The position numbers were made by a program, and so were the translations under genes. A DNA stretch of 64,000 bases, from contig OZ242017.1 in the NCBI GenBank assembly GCA_965204835.1, positions 2,418,001 through 2,482,000 of the forward strand, read 5' to 3'. Position 1 is the first letter of the stretch. The number at the start of each line of letters is the position of its first letter. Source of the stretch: VXMT01 sp965204835. Lineage in GTDB: Bacteria; Chloroflexota; Dehalococcoidia; UBA2979. Below the pieces are notes generated by a model, which ran no database searches, was not told the DNA's origin, and was given only the letters and a program-made list of their open reading frames with translations. Positions 43,218 through 52,378 of the stretch are shown here, in pieces.

Positions 43218-43730
43218 ATGGCCTGGTACGACATCCTCGACACCGATCTCGGGCCGCTGTTCATCGGCGGCTCAGGGGAACGGGTGCACCGCATCAACTT
43301 CCTCTCCGGCCGGCACACCCTCCGCGAGGAGGTGGCATGCCTCGAGGCCGACAGCGGTGAGCCCGTCACGCAAGACGCCGATGCGGCTGGCCCCGCCGTC
43401 GATGCGCTCGCCGCGTGGTTCGCCGACGGCGGGGAAGACCCCGACCTGCCCCTCGCGCCGCGCGGGACGGAGTTCCAGCGCCGCGTGTGGGAGGCGCTGA
43501 CCGAGATCCCCCCGGGCGAGACCACCTCGTACGGCGAGATCGCGATCGAGGTCGGCAAGCCCGGCGCGGCGCGGGCCGTCGGCGGGGCAGTGGGCCGCAA
43601 CCCGATCTCCATCGTCGTGCCGTGCCACCGGGTCATCGCCGGCGACGGCTCGCTCGGCGGCTACGGCGGCGGCCTGGACCGCAAGCGCTGGCTCCTCGCA
43701 CACGAGGGCGTGCCGCTACCGGGCGAGTAG
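43218..43730 (+). CDS. ogt: Methylated-DNA--[protein]-cysteine S-methyltransferase
   Basis: The 170-residue protein has the suicide active site VVPCHRVIAGDGSLGGYGGG, with the acceptor Cys and helix-turn-helix region FQRRVWEALTEIPPGETTSYGEIA before it. It repairs O6-alkylguanine by irreversible transfer. The N-terminal Ada-like domain is short. It is monocistronic and convergent with the HAD gene. Confidence 0.93.
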   Translation: MAWYDILDTDLGPLFIGGSGERVHRINFLSGRHTLREEVACLEADSGEPVTQDADAAGPAVDALAAWFADGGEDPDLPLAPRGTEFQRRVWEALTEIPPGETTSYGEIAIEVGKPGAARAVGGAVGRNPISIVVPCHRVIAGDGSLGGYGGGLDRKRWLLAHEGVPLPGE

Positions 43731-43744
43731 CCCCGCCAGAACCG

Positions 43745-44470
43745 CTACAGCCCGAGGTGCGTGAGCAACTCAGGCAGACCCGCAATCTCCACGTCCGGCA
43801 CCACGTCATACGACGGCACCAGCGGGTTGGTGCGCTGCGCCGTGCGCAGCCCGGCGCGCTGCGCGCCGAAGATGTCGTCCCACGGCCGGTCGCCGACGTA
43901 CAACGCGCGCGAGGGGTCACTCACGCCGACGGCGGCGAGCGCCGCCTCGAACGCCGCGGGGTGCGGCTTCATGTACTCCAGCTCGCACGTGTAGACCCGC
44001 TCGTCGAGCAGGTGCGCCAGGCCGTCGCGTTCGAGGAAGTGCTCGTGGTACGCGCGCGGCCAGTGCGTGTTGGACAGCATCGCGGTGCGCAGGCCCGCCG
44101 ACCGCATCGCCTCGAGCGTCGCGGCGGCCTCCGTGTCGTGCTCGATGTGCGGCGCCCACGCGTCGAGGTAGGCGCGCGCGGCCTCGTCGAGCACCTCATC
44201 CGGGATGTCCACGCCGAGGCGCTCGTGTGCCTCGGCGACGATCTCGGCCAGCGTGCCCGCGCGCTGGTGGGTGGCCGTGCGCTGCCAGAAGTCGTCCTCG
44301 GTGGACGCGAGGCACGCCCAGATCTCGTCGGCGGAGTGCGGCGCGTGCGGCTCCAGCACCGCGGCCGCCGGCCGCCACAGCTCCTGGACGCGCACCGAGG
44401 TCGCGTGCGTCGAGAGCGTGCCGCCCCAGTCGAACACGACCGCCTCGATGCCCGCGTCGCGAAACGCCAT
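43745..44470 (-). CDS. HAD-superfamily hydrolase
   Basis: The 241-residue protein has motif I VVFDWGGTLSTHA (the second Asp of DxD is Gly), motif II LSNTHWPRAYH, the lysine in YMKPHPAAF and motif III YVGDRPWDDIFGAQRAGL. Loss of the second motif-I Asp is seen in some phosphonatase/dehalogenase-like members, so phosphatase action is not assured. The start is ATG 44470, and the substrate is unknown. Confidence 0.85.
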   Translation of the reverse strand: MAFRDAGIEAVVFDWGGTLSTHATSVRVQELWRPAAAVLEPHAPHSADEIWACLASTEDDFWQRTATHQRAGTLAEIVAEAHERLGVDIPDEVLDEAARAYLDAWAPHIEHDTEAAATLEAMRSAGLRTAMLSNTHWPRAYHEHFLERDGLAHLLDERVYTCELEYMKPHPAAFEAALAAVGVSDPSRALYVGDRPWDDIFGAQRAGLRTAQRTNPLVPSYDVVPDVEIAGLPELLTHLGL

Positions 44471-44580
44471 TGGCGCCCTCGCCCATCCCTCGCATGCCTC
44501 GGGCAGCATCGCACGGAGGCGCGCCGGGGGCACGGCGCGACGCGCTCCGCTACGCTGGATCGGCGAAGTGCGGGACGGCG

Positions 44581-45495
44581 ATGCGCGACACCCCGGCGAT
44601 ACGGTTCGAGGGTCTCGTGAAGTCGTACGGCGACGTGCGCGCCCTCGACGGGATCGACCTGGAGGTGCCGCGCGGCGAGGTCTTCGGGTTCCTCGGCCCC
44701 AACGGCGCGGGCAAGACCACCGCCATCCGCATCCTCATGGACCTCATCCGCCCCAACGCCGGCCGCGCCGAGGTGCTCGGCCTCGGCGCGCAGCGCGACA
44801 CCGTCGAGGTGCGTCGCCGCTGCGGCTACCTCCCCGGCGACCTCGCGCTCTACGACGCGCTCGGCGTCGACGCCTGCCTCGACCTCGTCGCCTCGCTGCG
44901 CGGCGGCGTCGACCATAGGTACCGCGAGGAGCTCGTGGAGCGGCTGGACCTCGACCGCACGCGCCGCGTCGGGGCGCTCTCGCGCGGCAACTACCAGAAG
45001 GTCGGCCTCGTCATCGCGCTCATGGCGAAGCCTGACGTGCTCGTGCTCGATGAGCCGACGAACGCCCTCGACCCGCTGGTGCAGGAGGAGGTCGAGGCGA
45101 TCCTGCGCGAGGCGGTGGACGAAGGGCGCACGGTCTTCTTCTCCTCGCACGTCCTCGCCGAGGTGGAGCGGCTCGCCCAGCGCGTCGCGATGCTGCGCAG
45201 CGGCCGCATCGTCGCCGTCAACGACCTCGCCGAGCAGCGCCGCCTCGCGCCGCGCCGCGTCACCGTGACGTTCGAGGAGGCCCCGCCTGCCGGGTCCTTC
45301 GACCGGGTGCCGGGGGTGCGCCTCGTCTCGATGGAAGGGCGGGACGCGGTGTTCGAGACGCACGACGCCATGCACGCGCTTATCCAGGCACTCGCCGAGC
45401 ACCGCGTGCAGACCCTCGAGACCCACGAGATCACGCTGGAGGAGCTGTTCCTGTCGTACTACGAGGAACCGGCGGGGGCGGGCGCACATGCCTGA
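44581..45495 (+). CDS. ABC-2 exporter ATPase
   Basis: The 304-residue ATPase has Walker A GPNGAGKTT, signature ALSRGNYQKVGLVIALM (LSRGN replaces LSGGQ), Walker B VLVLDEPTNALD and H-loop FFSSHVL. It has a C-terminal regulatory region of about 80 residues. It overlaps the permease gene by 8 bases, and the pair forms an ABC-2 exporter as in multidrug or copper-stress systems. The LSRGN variant occurs in this subfamily, so it is not evidence of inactivity. Confidence 0.92.
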   Translation: MRDTPAIRFEGLVKSYGDVRALDGIDLEVPRGEVFGFLGPNGAGKTTAIRILMDLIRPNAGRAEVLGLGAQRDTVEVRRRCGYLPGDLALYDALGVDACLDLVASLRGGVDHRYREELVERLDLDRTRRVGALSRGNYQKVGLVIALMAKPDVLVLDEPTNALDPLVQEEVEAILREAVDEGRTVFFSSHVLAEVERLAQRVAMLRSGRIVAVNDLAEQRRLAPRRVTVTFEEAPPAGSFDRVPGVRLVSMEGRDAVFETHDAMHALIQALAEHRVQTLETHEITLEELFLSYYEEPAGAGAHA

Positions 45496-46357
45496 CCGCA
45501 CGATCGTGCGCAAGACGCTGCGCGACCTGCGCTGGCAGGTCGTGGGCTGGGGCCTCGGCCTGGCCGGCCTCGCGGCGATGCTCGTGCTGCTCTACCCCGC
45601 CATCGCCGAGCAGTTCGAGGGCGTCGAGCTGGAGAACATCGGCTTCGGGGAGATCGATGACATCTCGAATCCCCGCCAGTTCTTCCAGGTCGAGTTCTTC
45701 ACGTGGGCGCCGGTGCTGTTGACGGTCTTCGCGATCATCGTCGGGGGCGCGCTGCTGGCCCGTGAGGAGGGCGGGGGCACCCTCGAACTCCTGCTCTCAC
45801 AGCCGCTCACCCGGCGCGCGCTCTTCCTCGGCAAGGCCGTCGGTGGCGCGGGAGCCGTCGTCGGCGTGCTGCTGCTCGCGGGTGTCGGCTTCCTGCTGAC
45901 CGCGCCGTGGGTCGACCTTCAGGGCAAGGTGGCGGTCGGGGAGCTGGCGGTCGCGCCGCTCTCGATGCTCACGTTCACCTGGTTCGTGCTCGCCGCGACC
46001 ATGCTCACGGCCACGCTCACACCGACGCGGGGACGGGCGGCGGCACTGATGACGGCTGCGGCCTTCCTCGCGTACGCGCTGTACATCGCCGTCGGCCTCG
46101 TGAGCTCGATCGAGGGGCTGCGCTACCTCACCCCGTACTACTACTCGGACGCCCAGCGCGTGCTGACCGAGGGCACCGTGTGGTGGCACCAGGCCGGGCT
46201 GCTGGCCGCCGCCCTGGCCTGCTGGACGCTCGCCCTCGTCGCCTTCGATCGGCGCGAGATAGGCACCGGGCATTCGCCCCTCCGCGCCCTGCTCGGCCGG
46301 GGCGGCGCGCGCGAGGAGCCGGCGGAGCCCGCCCGCGAGCCGTCCGTCGCGCGCTAG
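45488..46357 (+). CDS. ABC-2 transporter permease
   Basis: The 289-residue protein has six predicted transmembrane segments, starting with LAGLAAMLVLLYPAI. It has a typical ABC-2 element (GGTLELLLSQPLTRRALFLGKAVGG) and a hydrophobic core of four helices in the second half. It pairs with the preceding ATPase. The C-terminus is acidic and proline-rich. It converges with, and overlaps by 4 bases, the CoA transferase gene. Confidence 0.9.
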   Translation: MPDRTIVRKTLRDLRWQVVGWGLGLAGLAAMLVLLYPAIAEQFEGVELENIGFGEIDDISNPRQFFQVEFFTWAPVLLTVFAIIVGGALLAREEGGGTLELLLSQPLTRRALFLGKAVGGAGAVVGVLLLAGVGFLLTAPWVDLQGKVAVGELAVAPLSMLTFTWFVLAATMLTATLTPTRGRAAALMTAAAFLAYALYIAVGLVSSIEGLRYLTPYYYSDAQRVLTEGTVWWHQAGLLAAALACWTLALVAFDRREIGTGHSPLRALLGRGGAREEPAEPAREPSVAR

Positions 46358-47634
46358 CCGGTGCCGCCCGCCTCGCGCAGCGCCTCAATCTCCGCGTCGT
46401 CGTAGCCGTGCTCGCGCAGGATCTCCTCGGTGTGCCGTCCGAGGGGCGGTGAGGCCCGGTCCGACCCCGTCGGGGTCCTCGACATCTGGACGATGGGGCC
46501 GACCAGCCGCTCCGGCCCCGTCAGCTCGTGCTCCAGGTCCAGCATGTAGCCCATCGCCTCGACCTGCGGGTCGTCCGCCAGCTCCTCGGCGAACTGCACC
46601 GGCGAGGCCGGGGCGCCGACGGCGTCGAAGACCTCGAGCCACTCGTCCGAGGTCTTCGTGAGCATGATGGTGCGGATGCGCTCCAGCATCTCCTCGGCGA
46701 CCGCGTCGCTCTCCGGGGCGAGCGGGTTGAAGTCCTCGGCGCCCGTCGGGTCGTCCTCGACGCCGAGGGCGCGCCGGAACTGGTCCTGGTTCGCGGGCGT
46801 CAGCGCGCCGAGGATGAGCGCGCCGTCCTTCGTGTTGTAGCCGCCGTAGTAGAGCCTCGACGCCTTGCCCACGGCGGCGAAGAGGTCGCCCTTGATGGCG
46901 AGCTGCTCCCGGTAGCTCGCGCCCCGGCTGCGCGCATCGAGGACCTGGTCCATGCGCACGTCGGTGACCATCGCGTCGAACACCGGCAGCCTCGTGATGA
47001 AGGGGCTCGCCAGGTGCATGCTGGCCGCGAGCAGCGAGGAGCCGATGTACTGGCCCTCGCCGGTCTCGGAGCGGTGGTAGAGCGCCGCGACCACGCCGAG
47101 CGCCGCGCCGAGCCCGGCGTGGAAGTCGCCGGGCGCGGTCGCCGTGATGAAGTCGGGCGCGCCGTACTCGTCGACCTTGGCGTCGGCCGCCATGAGCCCG
47201 CTGTAGGCCTGCAGCACCACGTCCGAGCCTGAGCGCTGCGCGCTCGGCCCGCGGTCGCCGAAGCCCGTGTTCTCGAGGTAGACGAGGTCCGGGCGGTACT
47301 GCCGCAGCGTCTCGTAGTCGACGTTCAGCCGCTCCGGCACACCCGGGCGGGCGTTGATGAGGAAGACATCGAAGTCGGGGATGAGCCGATGCACCGCCGC
47401 CTGCCCGGCCTCGGTCGAGAGGTCGAGCACGAGGCTGCGCTTGCCGCGGTTGAGTGTGTGGAAGTCCTTGCTCTCGCCCGGCGCGAACTGCCCCCAGAGC
47501 CGCCCGGCCTCCCCGGCCGGGGGCTCGCACTTCACCACGTCCGCGCCGAGGTCCGCGAGCGTCAGCCCCGCGTACGGCCCGGCGTAGATCTGTGACACCT
47601 CGAACACCTTGATTCCTGCGAGTGGTCCGGGCAT
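46354..47634 (-). CDS. Class III CoA transferase (CaiB/BaiF)
   Basis: The 426-residue protein has GIKVFEVSQIYAGPYAGLTLADLGADVVKCE at the start, LNRGKRSLVLDL, and the catalytic Asp in ATAPGDFHAGLGAALGVVAAL. Unlike the tandem enzyme at 18176-20680, it has the standard single-domain length. The C-terminal LGRHTEEILREHGYDDAEIEALREAG is characteristic. It probably transfers CoA between carboxylates; the substrate is unknown. GAGGTGACGC precedes the ATG. Confidence 0.92.
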   Translation of the reverse strand: MPGPLAGIKVFEVSQIYAGPYAGLTLADLGADVVKCEPPAGEAGRLWGQFAPGESKDFHTLNRGKRSLVLDLSTEAGQAAVHRLIPDFDVFLINARPGVPERLNVDYETLRQYRPDLVYLENTGFGDRGPSAQRSGSDVVLQAYSGLMAADAKVDEYGAPDFITATAPGDFHAGLGAALGVVAALYHRSETGEGQYIGSSLLAASMHLASPFITRLPVFDAMVTDVRMDQVLDARSRGASYREQLAIKGDLFAAVGKASRLYYGGYNTKDGALILGALTPANQDQFRRALGVEDDPTGAEDFNPLAPESDAVAEEMLERIRTIMLTKTSDEWLEVFDAVGAPASPVQFAEELADDPQVEAMGYMLDLEHELTGPERLVGPIVQMSRTPTGSDRASPPLGRHTEEILREHGYDDAEIEALREAGGTG

Positions 47635-47666
47635 GCGTCACCTCGATCCCTTCCCGCGCGCGTGAG

Positions 47667-47701
47667 CGCTGCCGGCAGCGTGTCTTGCACGTGCAGTATG
47701 A
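47667..47701 (-). promoter_or_regulatory. Two adjacent perfect palindromes in the CoA transferase promoter
   Basis: CGCTGCCGGCAGCG (47667-47680) and TGCACGTGCA (47686-47695) lie next to a CATACT -10-like hexamer on the minus strand (47696-47701). They may be repressor sites just downstream of the promoter. The rest of 47635-47784 shows nothing else. Confidence 0.35.
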
Positions 47702-47784
47702 ACGCGCCGCGGGCGCCGGTGAGCAGGGTCGGGTCAAGCGCATCGATCGAGTCGGGGTCGATGGGGGCGAGTGCGGGTCGTGCG

Positions 47785-47988
47785 CTACCAGAACCCGGCG
47801 CGGTAGTGGAGGCCCCGATGGGCGAAGCCGGAGGCGGGCGCCCTGCGCAGGCGGCCGAGGTGCTTCCGGCACAGCTCGATGGTGAGCCGCTCGCGATCAT
47901 CGGGGTCGGCGCCCCAGCGCGAGACGGCGACCTCCTCGAGCGGCTGGGCTGTGCAGAACTCGCAGCGGGCAATCGGCATGGCGGACAT
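47785..47988 (-). CDS. Small cysteine/histidine protein, possible zinc finger
   Basis: A 67-residue frame begins MSAMPIARCEFCTAQPLEEV and continues to LTIELCRKHLGRLRR. One CxxC pair and a CxxxH could bind a zinc ion. It is divergent from the DinB-like gene with 55 bases between the starts. No family is recognised; it is listed because its composition is coding-like and no other gene occupies the strand. Confidence 0.45.
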   Translation of the reverse strand: MSAMPIARCEFCTAQPLEEVAVSRWGADPDDRERLTIELCRKHLGRLRRAPASGFAHRGLHYRAGFW

Positions 47989-48043
47989 GCTACTAGACTG
48001 CTGCGGGACGCAGAGCAGGCCGCCGCAGGTAAGGAAGCAGACG

Positions 48044-48523
48044 ATGCCGGAGTTCGCCAGCAACGAGATCGAGACCGCCTGGGGCCAGCTCGAGAGCGCC
48101 CTCAACCAGCTCATCGGCCTCACGAGCGGCTTCGACGGCGACCAACTCAACTGGCGGCCGGCCACCGGCCCGCGCGCCGACGAGGGGGCAAACAGTCTCT
48201 ACGTCCTCGCCTCGCACGCCCTCGGCGTCGCGGAGCAGGCCACGCTGTTCATGCTGGCGGGCGAGCCCGGCGAGCGGGACCGCGCGGCCGAGTTCGCTTC
48301 GTCAGGCTCCACCGCCGAGGCCCTCGAGGCCCGCTGGGCGTCGCTGCGCGAGCGCATCCCGGCCGCGCTCTCCCGCATCCCGGCGACGGCGCTCCTCGAG
48401 ACCTTCGAGCACCCGGTGCGCGGCACGGAGAGCGGGCGAGGGCTGCTCGTCGCCACCGTAACGCACGTCGCGACCCACCTCGGTCACGCCGAGCTGACGC
48501 GCGACCTCATCCCCGCCAACTGA
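48044..48523 (+). CDS. DinB-like four-helix protein
   Basis: The 159-residue protein resembles the DinB/mycothiol-dependent S-transferase fold. The first metal histidine is in LYVLASHALGVAEQA, the other two in VATVTHVATHLGHAEL. AAGGAAG precedes ATG 48044. Members are thiol-dependent transferases or of unknown function. Confidence 0.82.
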   Translation: MPEFASNEIETAWGQLESALNQLIGLTSGFDGDQLNWRPATGPRADEGANSLYVLASHALGVAEQATLFMLAGEPGERDRAAEFASSGSTAEALEARWASLRERIPAALSRIPATALLETFEHPVRGTESGRGLLVATVTHVATHLGHAELTRDLIPAN

Positions 48524-48556
48524 CGGAGCGGCTACCGCCGTGAGTCCGCCTCGGCG

Positions 48557-49381
48557 CTACATCGAGCGGTAGGCGCCGGCCAGCGTGTCGCGGTCGAAGC
48601 CGTGCGGGTCGTCGCCGCGGGCGTAGTCGTACAGCGCCGCCTTGAAGATGCCCTCGAGCGCCTGCACGGTGCCGATCGCCACCGCCACCAGCGGCACGCC
48701 GACGGCGATGCCGAGCAGCGGGTGGACGAAGAACAGCAGCGCCGCCGGCACGATCGCCACGAGCACGGCGAGCAGCCCGACGATCATGAAGCCGAAGTTC
48801 GCCGTGACCTGGTTCCCCCACGTCTGCCGCAGCAGGCCCGCCGAGCGCTTGATCGCCTCGATCGGTCCAACGCCCTCCGTGACCAGCACGGGGATCACGA
48901 AGAACGTCGCGAGGCTCCACGCCACGCCGCCGATCATCGAGGCGATGCTCCCGGCGATCCCGCCGCGCTCACGCAGCGCCTGCAGGATCATCGAGACGAT
49001 GACGGTGATGAGCGCCCAGGCGAGGATCTGCGGCAGCCGCGCGCTCGCCGCGCGCAGGCCGGAGCCGATGTTCGGGTCGCCGCCGCGCAGCCGCTCCAGC
49101 GCGGCCGCGATGAGCGCGGCGTTGAAGAAGATCACGATCGCCGAGGAGACGAAGACAAACGCCGCGCCCAGGATCGCGTCGGCGGCCCCGAGCGACTCCG
49201 AGGAGCCCTCGCTGACGCGGTCGAGGGTCCCCGTCGCGCCGCCGACCCCGAGCATCACGGCCACGAGCCCGAGCAGCGCGACGCCCGACATGATCGGGAA
49301 CAGGATCAGCTCCCGGTCCATCATGAGCACCCGCCAGCTCATCTTCATCAGCTCGAAGGTGTGACCGATCGTCCTGAACAT
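48557..49381 (-). CDS. DUF6159-like membrane protein
   Basis: The 274-residue protein has about six transmembrane helices, beginning after a soluble MFRTIGHTFELMKMSWRVLM, and a conserved cytoplasmic segment GPIEAIKRSAGLLRQTWGNQ. This matches a family of integral membrane proteins of unknown function annotated DUF6159. The start at 49381 follows GAGAGG, and a TATACT -10 lies 24 bases upstream. Confidence 0.8.
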   Translation of the reverse strand: MFRTIGHTFELMKMSWRVLMMDRELILFPIMSGVALLGLVAVMLGVGGATGTLDRVSEGSSESLGAADAILGAAFVFVSSAIVIFFNAALIAAALERLRGGDPNIGSGLRAASARLPQILAWALITVIVSMILQALRERGGIAGSIASMIGGVAWSLATFFVIPVLVTEGVGPIEAIKRSAGLLRQTWGNQVTANFGFMIVGLLAVLVAIVPAALLFFVHPLLGIAVGVPLVAVAIGTVQALEGIFKAALYDYARGDDPHGFDRDTLAGAYRSM

Positions 49382-49405
49382 GCTGCGCCTCTCCACCGCG
49401 CATCG

Positions 49406-49411
49406 AGTATA
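49406..49411 (-). promoter_or_regulatory. -10 element TATACT for the DUF6159-like gene
   Basis: TATACT on the minus strand lies 24 bases before ATG 49381, leaving a leader of about 17 bases. Confidence 0.5.
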
Positions 49412-49468
49412 CGAAAGCACGTCCCGGAAGCCCCGTGCCTGCCCGCGCCCGTGCAGGCCGTTGCCGCG

Positions 49469-50179
49469 CTACGCCGCGGTGATTCGCACCTCGAAGCGCG
49501 CGCCGCAGGAGGCGCACTCCGTTGCGCCGGGCGGGTCGAGCGCTGCGCCGCACACCGGGCAGAAGCGGGCCACGGCCCCCTCGCGCTCCTCGTCGGCTGC
49601 GGCGCCCTGGAGCCGCCGCAGCACGGGGATGGCGATGGTGACGGCGATGAGCAGCACGATCAGCGTGCCGTACCGGCGCCCGAAGGCATCGTCCCAGTCT
49701 GGCTCGAACCAGAGCCACAGGATCGACGTGGCCGCGAGGAGCGCGTTGAGCGCGTACGCGGCGATCGGCGCCACCGCGTAGCGACGCTTGAGACCGAAGA
49801 TGCCCACGAGGCTCGCGTGTGTCGCGGCGAGCGCGAGCGTGATCTCGGTCAGCAGGGCGCGACCGAGGAGATCGCTGTCGGTGTCCGGCTCGGCCCAGAT
49901 CACAACCAGCAGTAACACCAGCCCGATCAGGCCGAGCGCAATCCCGGCCGGCGGCACGACGCCGAGCCGACGCCGCTCCCATGCCACCCCGCATGCGAGC
50001 ACGATCATGCTCGTGCCGAACACCGACAGCGTGCTCAGCAGGAGTTTGCCCTCGGTCTCCCCGAAGTCCTCGCTGAGCACCGCGTAGCTGCCCATCAGCG
50101 CGCTCGCGGCGACCGAGGCGAGCATGACGCGCAGGGCGCCACGGTGCAGCGTGCGGCGGGGGTTCGTCGGTTCGTTCAC
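49469..50179 (-). CDS. Membrane protein with C-terminal zinc ribbon
   Basis: The 236-residue protein has about six transmembrane helices, then a cytoplasmic zinc ribbon (FCPVCGAALDPPGATECASCGARFEVR). Such a tail often serves as a small binding platform; no family is recognised. The start is GTG 50179 with a weak ribosome site. It is divergent from trkH. Confidence 0.7.
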   Translation of the reverse strand: MNEPTNPRRTLHRGALRVMLASVAASALMGSYAVLSEDFGETEGKLLLSTLSVFGTSMIVLACGVAWERRRLGVVPPAGIALGLIGLVLLLVVIWAEPDTDSDLLGRALLTEITLALAATHASLVGIFGLKRRYAVAPIAAYALNALLAATSILWLWFEPDWDDAFGRRYGTLIVLLIAVTIAIPVLRRLQGAAADEEREGAVARFCPVCGAALDPPGATECASCGARFEVRITAA

Positions 50180-50315
50180 CGCTCGATGCTAGCCGATGGT
50201 CCGAGCCCGCAGTGGACATGCGCCGCCACGAGCCACAGGCCGGGAGGCGCGGGGGTGCTGCGCGCGGTCCGGCGCGGGCGTACGCTGTCATGCGGCGGGT
50301 CTACGCGAGGGTCGG

Positions 50316-51718
50316 ATGCAACGACTCGGTCAGCGGCTCCCCGGCAACGTCGTCGTCCGGCGTCGCCGCCAGCGCCCGGAGACGGTGCGCGTCGCGCTCA
50401 CCCGCCGACGCCGCTTCCGCCCCCGCCCGTGGATGGTGCCCGCGGCGTTCGCGGCGCTGATCGGCCTCGGCGCGCTGCTCCTGGCCCTGCCCATCTCCTC
50501 GGAGTCCCGCGAGTGGACCAACGGCTGGGACGCGCTCTTCACGTCGACGTCCGCGCTGTGCGTGACCGGCCTGGTCCGGTTCGATACCGCGGAGCACTTC
50601 AGCCTCTTCGGCGAGGCCGTGATCCTCGTGCTCATCCAGCTCGGCGGGCTCGGCGTCACCATCTACGCCGGCATGCTCATCCTGCTCGTCGGCGGCCAGT
50701 TCGGGCTGCGCGGCCGCGACTTCTTCGGCATCGAGCTGATGGGCGACGGCGACCGCGATGTGCGACGCCTCATGCGGCGCGCGGCCGTCTTCGTGCTGAC
50801 CCTCGAGGCCGTCACGTTCGTCCTGCTGCTGCCCTGGTCGCTCACGAAGTGGGACCCGCTCCCGGCGATCTGGAACTCGTTCTTCCACGCGCTCTCCGCG
50901 GCCAACTGCGCGGGCTTCGACCTCATGGGCGGACGCGCAGCTTCACCGGGCAGGTCAGCGAGCCGTACCCGATCGTCGTCATGGGCATCTCGACGTTCAT
51001 CGGCGCGCTCTCGTTCGTGACCGTCTTCAACCTGCGCAGCCGCCCTCGACGCTGGACGCTCGACACGCGTCTCGTGGTCATCGGCATGGTCTCGCTGCAG
51101 GTCGTCGGGATGGCGATGTTCGCCATCTCCGAGTGGGTCGAGCACGACCCGATCTCCGGGCTCGCGCCGGTCGACGCGTTCGCCAACGTGTTCTTCATGG
51201 CCGCCAACCGCACCACGGGCATGACCACCGTCAACATCGCCGAGCTCCACGTCGCGAGCATCACGCTGCTCCTGCCGCTCATGTTCATTGGCGGCGCCTC
51301 CACGTCGAGCGCGAGCGGGATCAAGGTCGGCTCCTTCATGATCACGATCCTCGCCATGATCTCCGCGCTGCGAGGGCGGCACAGCGCGCAGGCGTTCGGG
51401 CGTGAGATCCCGCAGGCGATCGTGCTGCGCGCCGTGGCCGTCGCCTCGCTCGGCGTGATCCTCCTGATGCTGGGCGTGTGGGTGATGCTCATGCTCGAGG
51501 ACCGGCCGCTGCTGCCGGTGCTGTTCGAGACCATGTCGGCCCTCGCCAACATCGGCTGGACGCTCGGCATCACGCCCGATCTCTCCACGCCGAGCGTCAT
51601 CCTGGCGACGGTCCTGATGTTCATCGGGCGGCTGGGGCCGATGATCGTGGCCTTCTCCATCCCCGACCGCCCGCAGGAGCGCTACCGTTACGCGCACGGC
51701 CGGGTGCGGATCGGGTAG
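50316..51718 (+). pseudogene. trkH: Potassium uptake protein TrkH/KtrB, frameshifted
   Basis: Two frames together encode one TrkH-type protein of about 467 residues. The first reads from ATG 50316 through pore loop 1 (STSALCVTGLVRF) to AANCAGFDLMGG. The rest continues in another frame as RSFTGQVSEPYPIVVMG through NRTTGMTTVN and MFIGGASTSSASGIK to RIG. The break is at about 50930-50945 and is repaired by removing two bases from the GCGC run. It could be a real mutation, or a sequencing or assembly error. trkA follows directly, so the uptake system would otherwise be complete. Confidence 0.85.
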
Positions 51719-51745
51719 CCGGACACAGCGCGAGAGGAGCGCACC

Positions 51746-52378
51746 ATGCAGATCGCAGTGCTCGGGCTGGGCCGCTTCGGATCCGGGCTCGTCCGCGAAC
51801 TCGGCAAGCTCGACCACGAGGTCCTCGCGGTCGACTCCTACGAGGCCCCCGTGCAGCGCGTCGCGCCACACTGCACCAAGGCGGCCGTCGCCGACATCAC
51901 CGACGAGCTCGCGCTCCGCGACCTCGGCGTGGGTTCGATGGACGCCGCCGTCGTCGCCACGGGCGTACTCGAGGCGAGCGTGCTCGCGGCCATGAACCTG
52001 CAGGCGCTCGACGTCCCCGCGGTCTACGCGAAGGCGTCGACAGACCTCCACGCCTCGATCCTGCAGCGCATCGGTGTGAGCCGCGTGGTGCAGCCCGAGC
52101 AGGACGGCGGCGAGCGATTCGCCCACCTGCTGCGCGTCGAGGGCGCGCGCGACTACCTCTCGCTCAACGCGGACTACGGCATCGGCGTCTATCCCGCGCC
52201 GCCCCACCTGCACGGCCAGCCGCTGAGCGCCGTCGATGCCGGCGACACCACGCGCCGGCTGCTGATCGTCGTGCGCGAGGACCGCGTCGAGCTCAACCCC
52301 GTCCGCGACCGCATCATCGGCCCCGGCGACGCGCTCGTCTTCGCCGGCCGCGACGAGGACCTCGCGCGCGAGCTCTGA
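51746..52378 (+). CDS. trkA: Trk/Ktr potassium channel regulatory subunit
   Basis: The 210-residue KtrA-type protein has an RCK_N Rossmann domain (AVLGLGRFGSGLVRELGKLDHEVLAVD), then an RCK_C domain (PLSAVDAGDTTRRLLIVVRED...GPGDALVFAGRDEDL). It gates TrkH/KtrB in response to nucleotides. GAGAGGAG precedes the ATG, 27 bases after trkH. The last 18 bases lie in a 19-bp direct repeat that recurs 259 bp downstream. Confidence 0.93.
   Translation: MQIAVLGLGRFGSGLVRELGKLDHEVLAVDSYEAPVQRVAPHCTKAAVADITDELALRDLGVGSMDAAVVATGVLEASVLAAMNLQALDVPAVYAKASTDLHASILQRIGVSRVVQPEQDGGERFAHLLRVEGARDYLSLNADYGIGVYPAPPHLHGQPLSAVDAGDTTRRLLIVVREDRVELNPVRDRIIGPGDALVFAGRDEDLAREL

Noticed and set aside
50280..51718. Programmed frameshift in trkH
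   Set aside because: No slippery heptamer or downstream structure of the usual kind; a mutation or sequence error is simpler.
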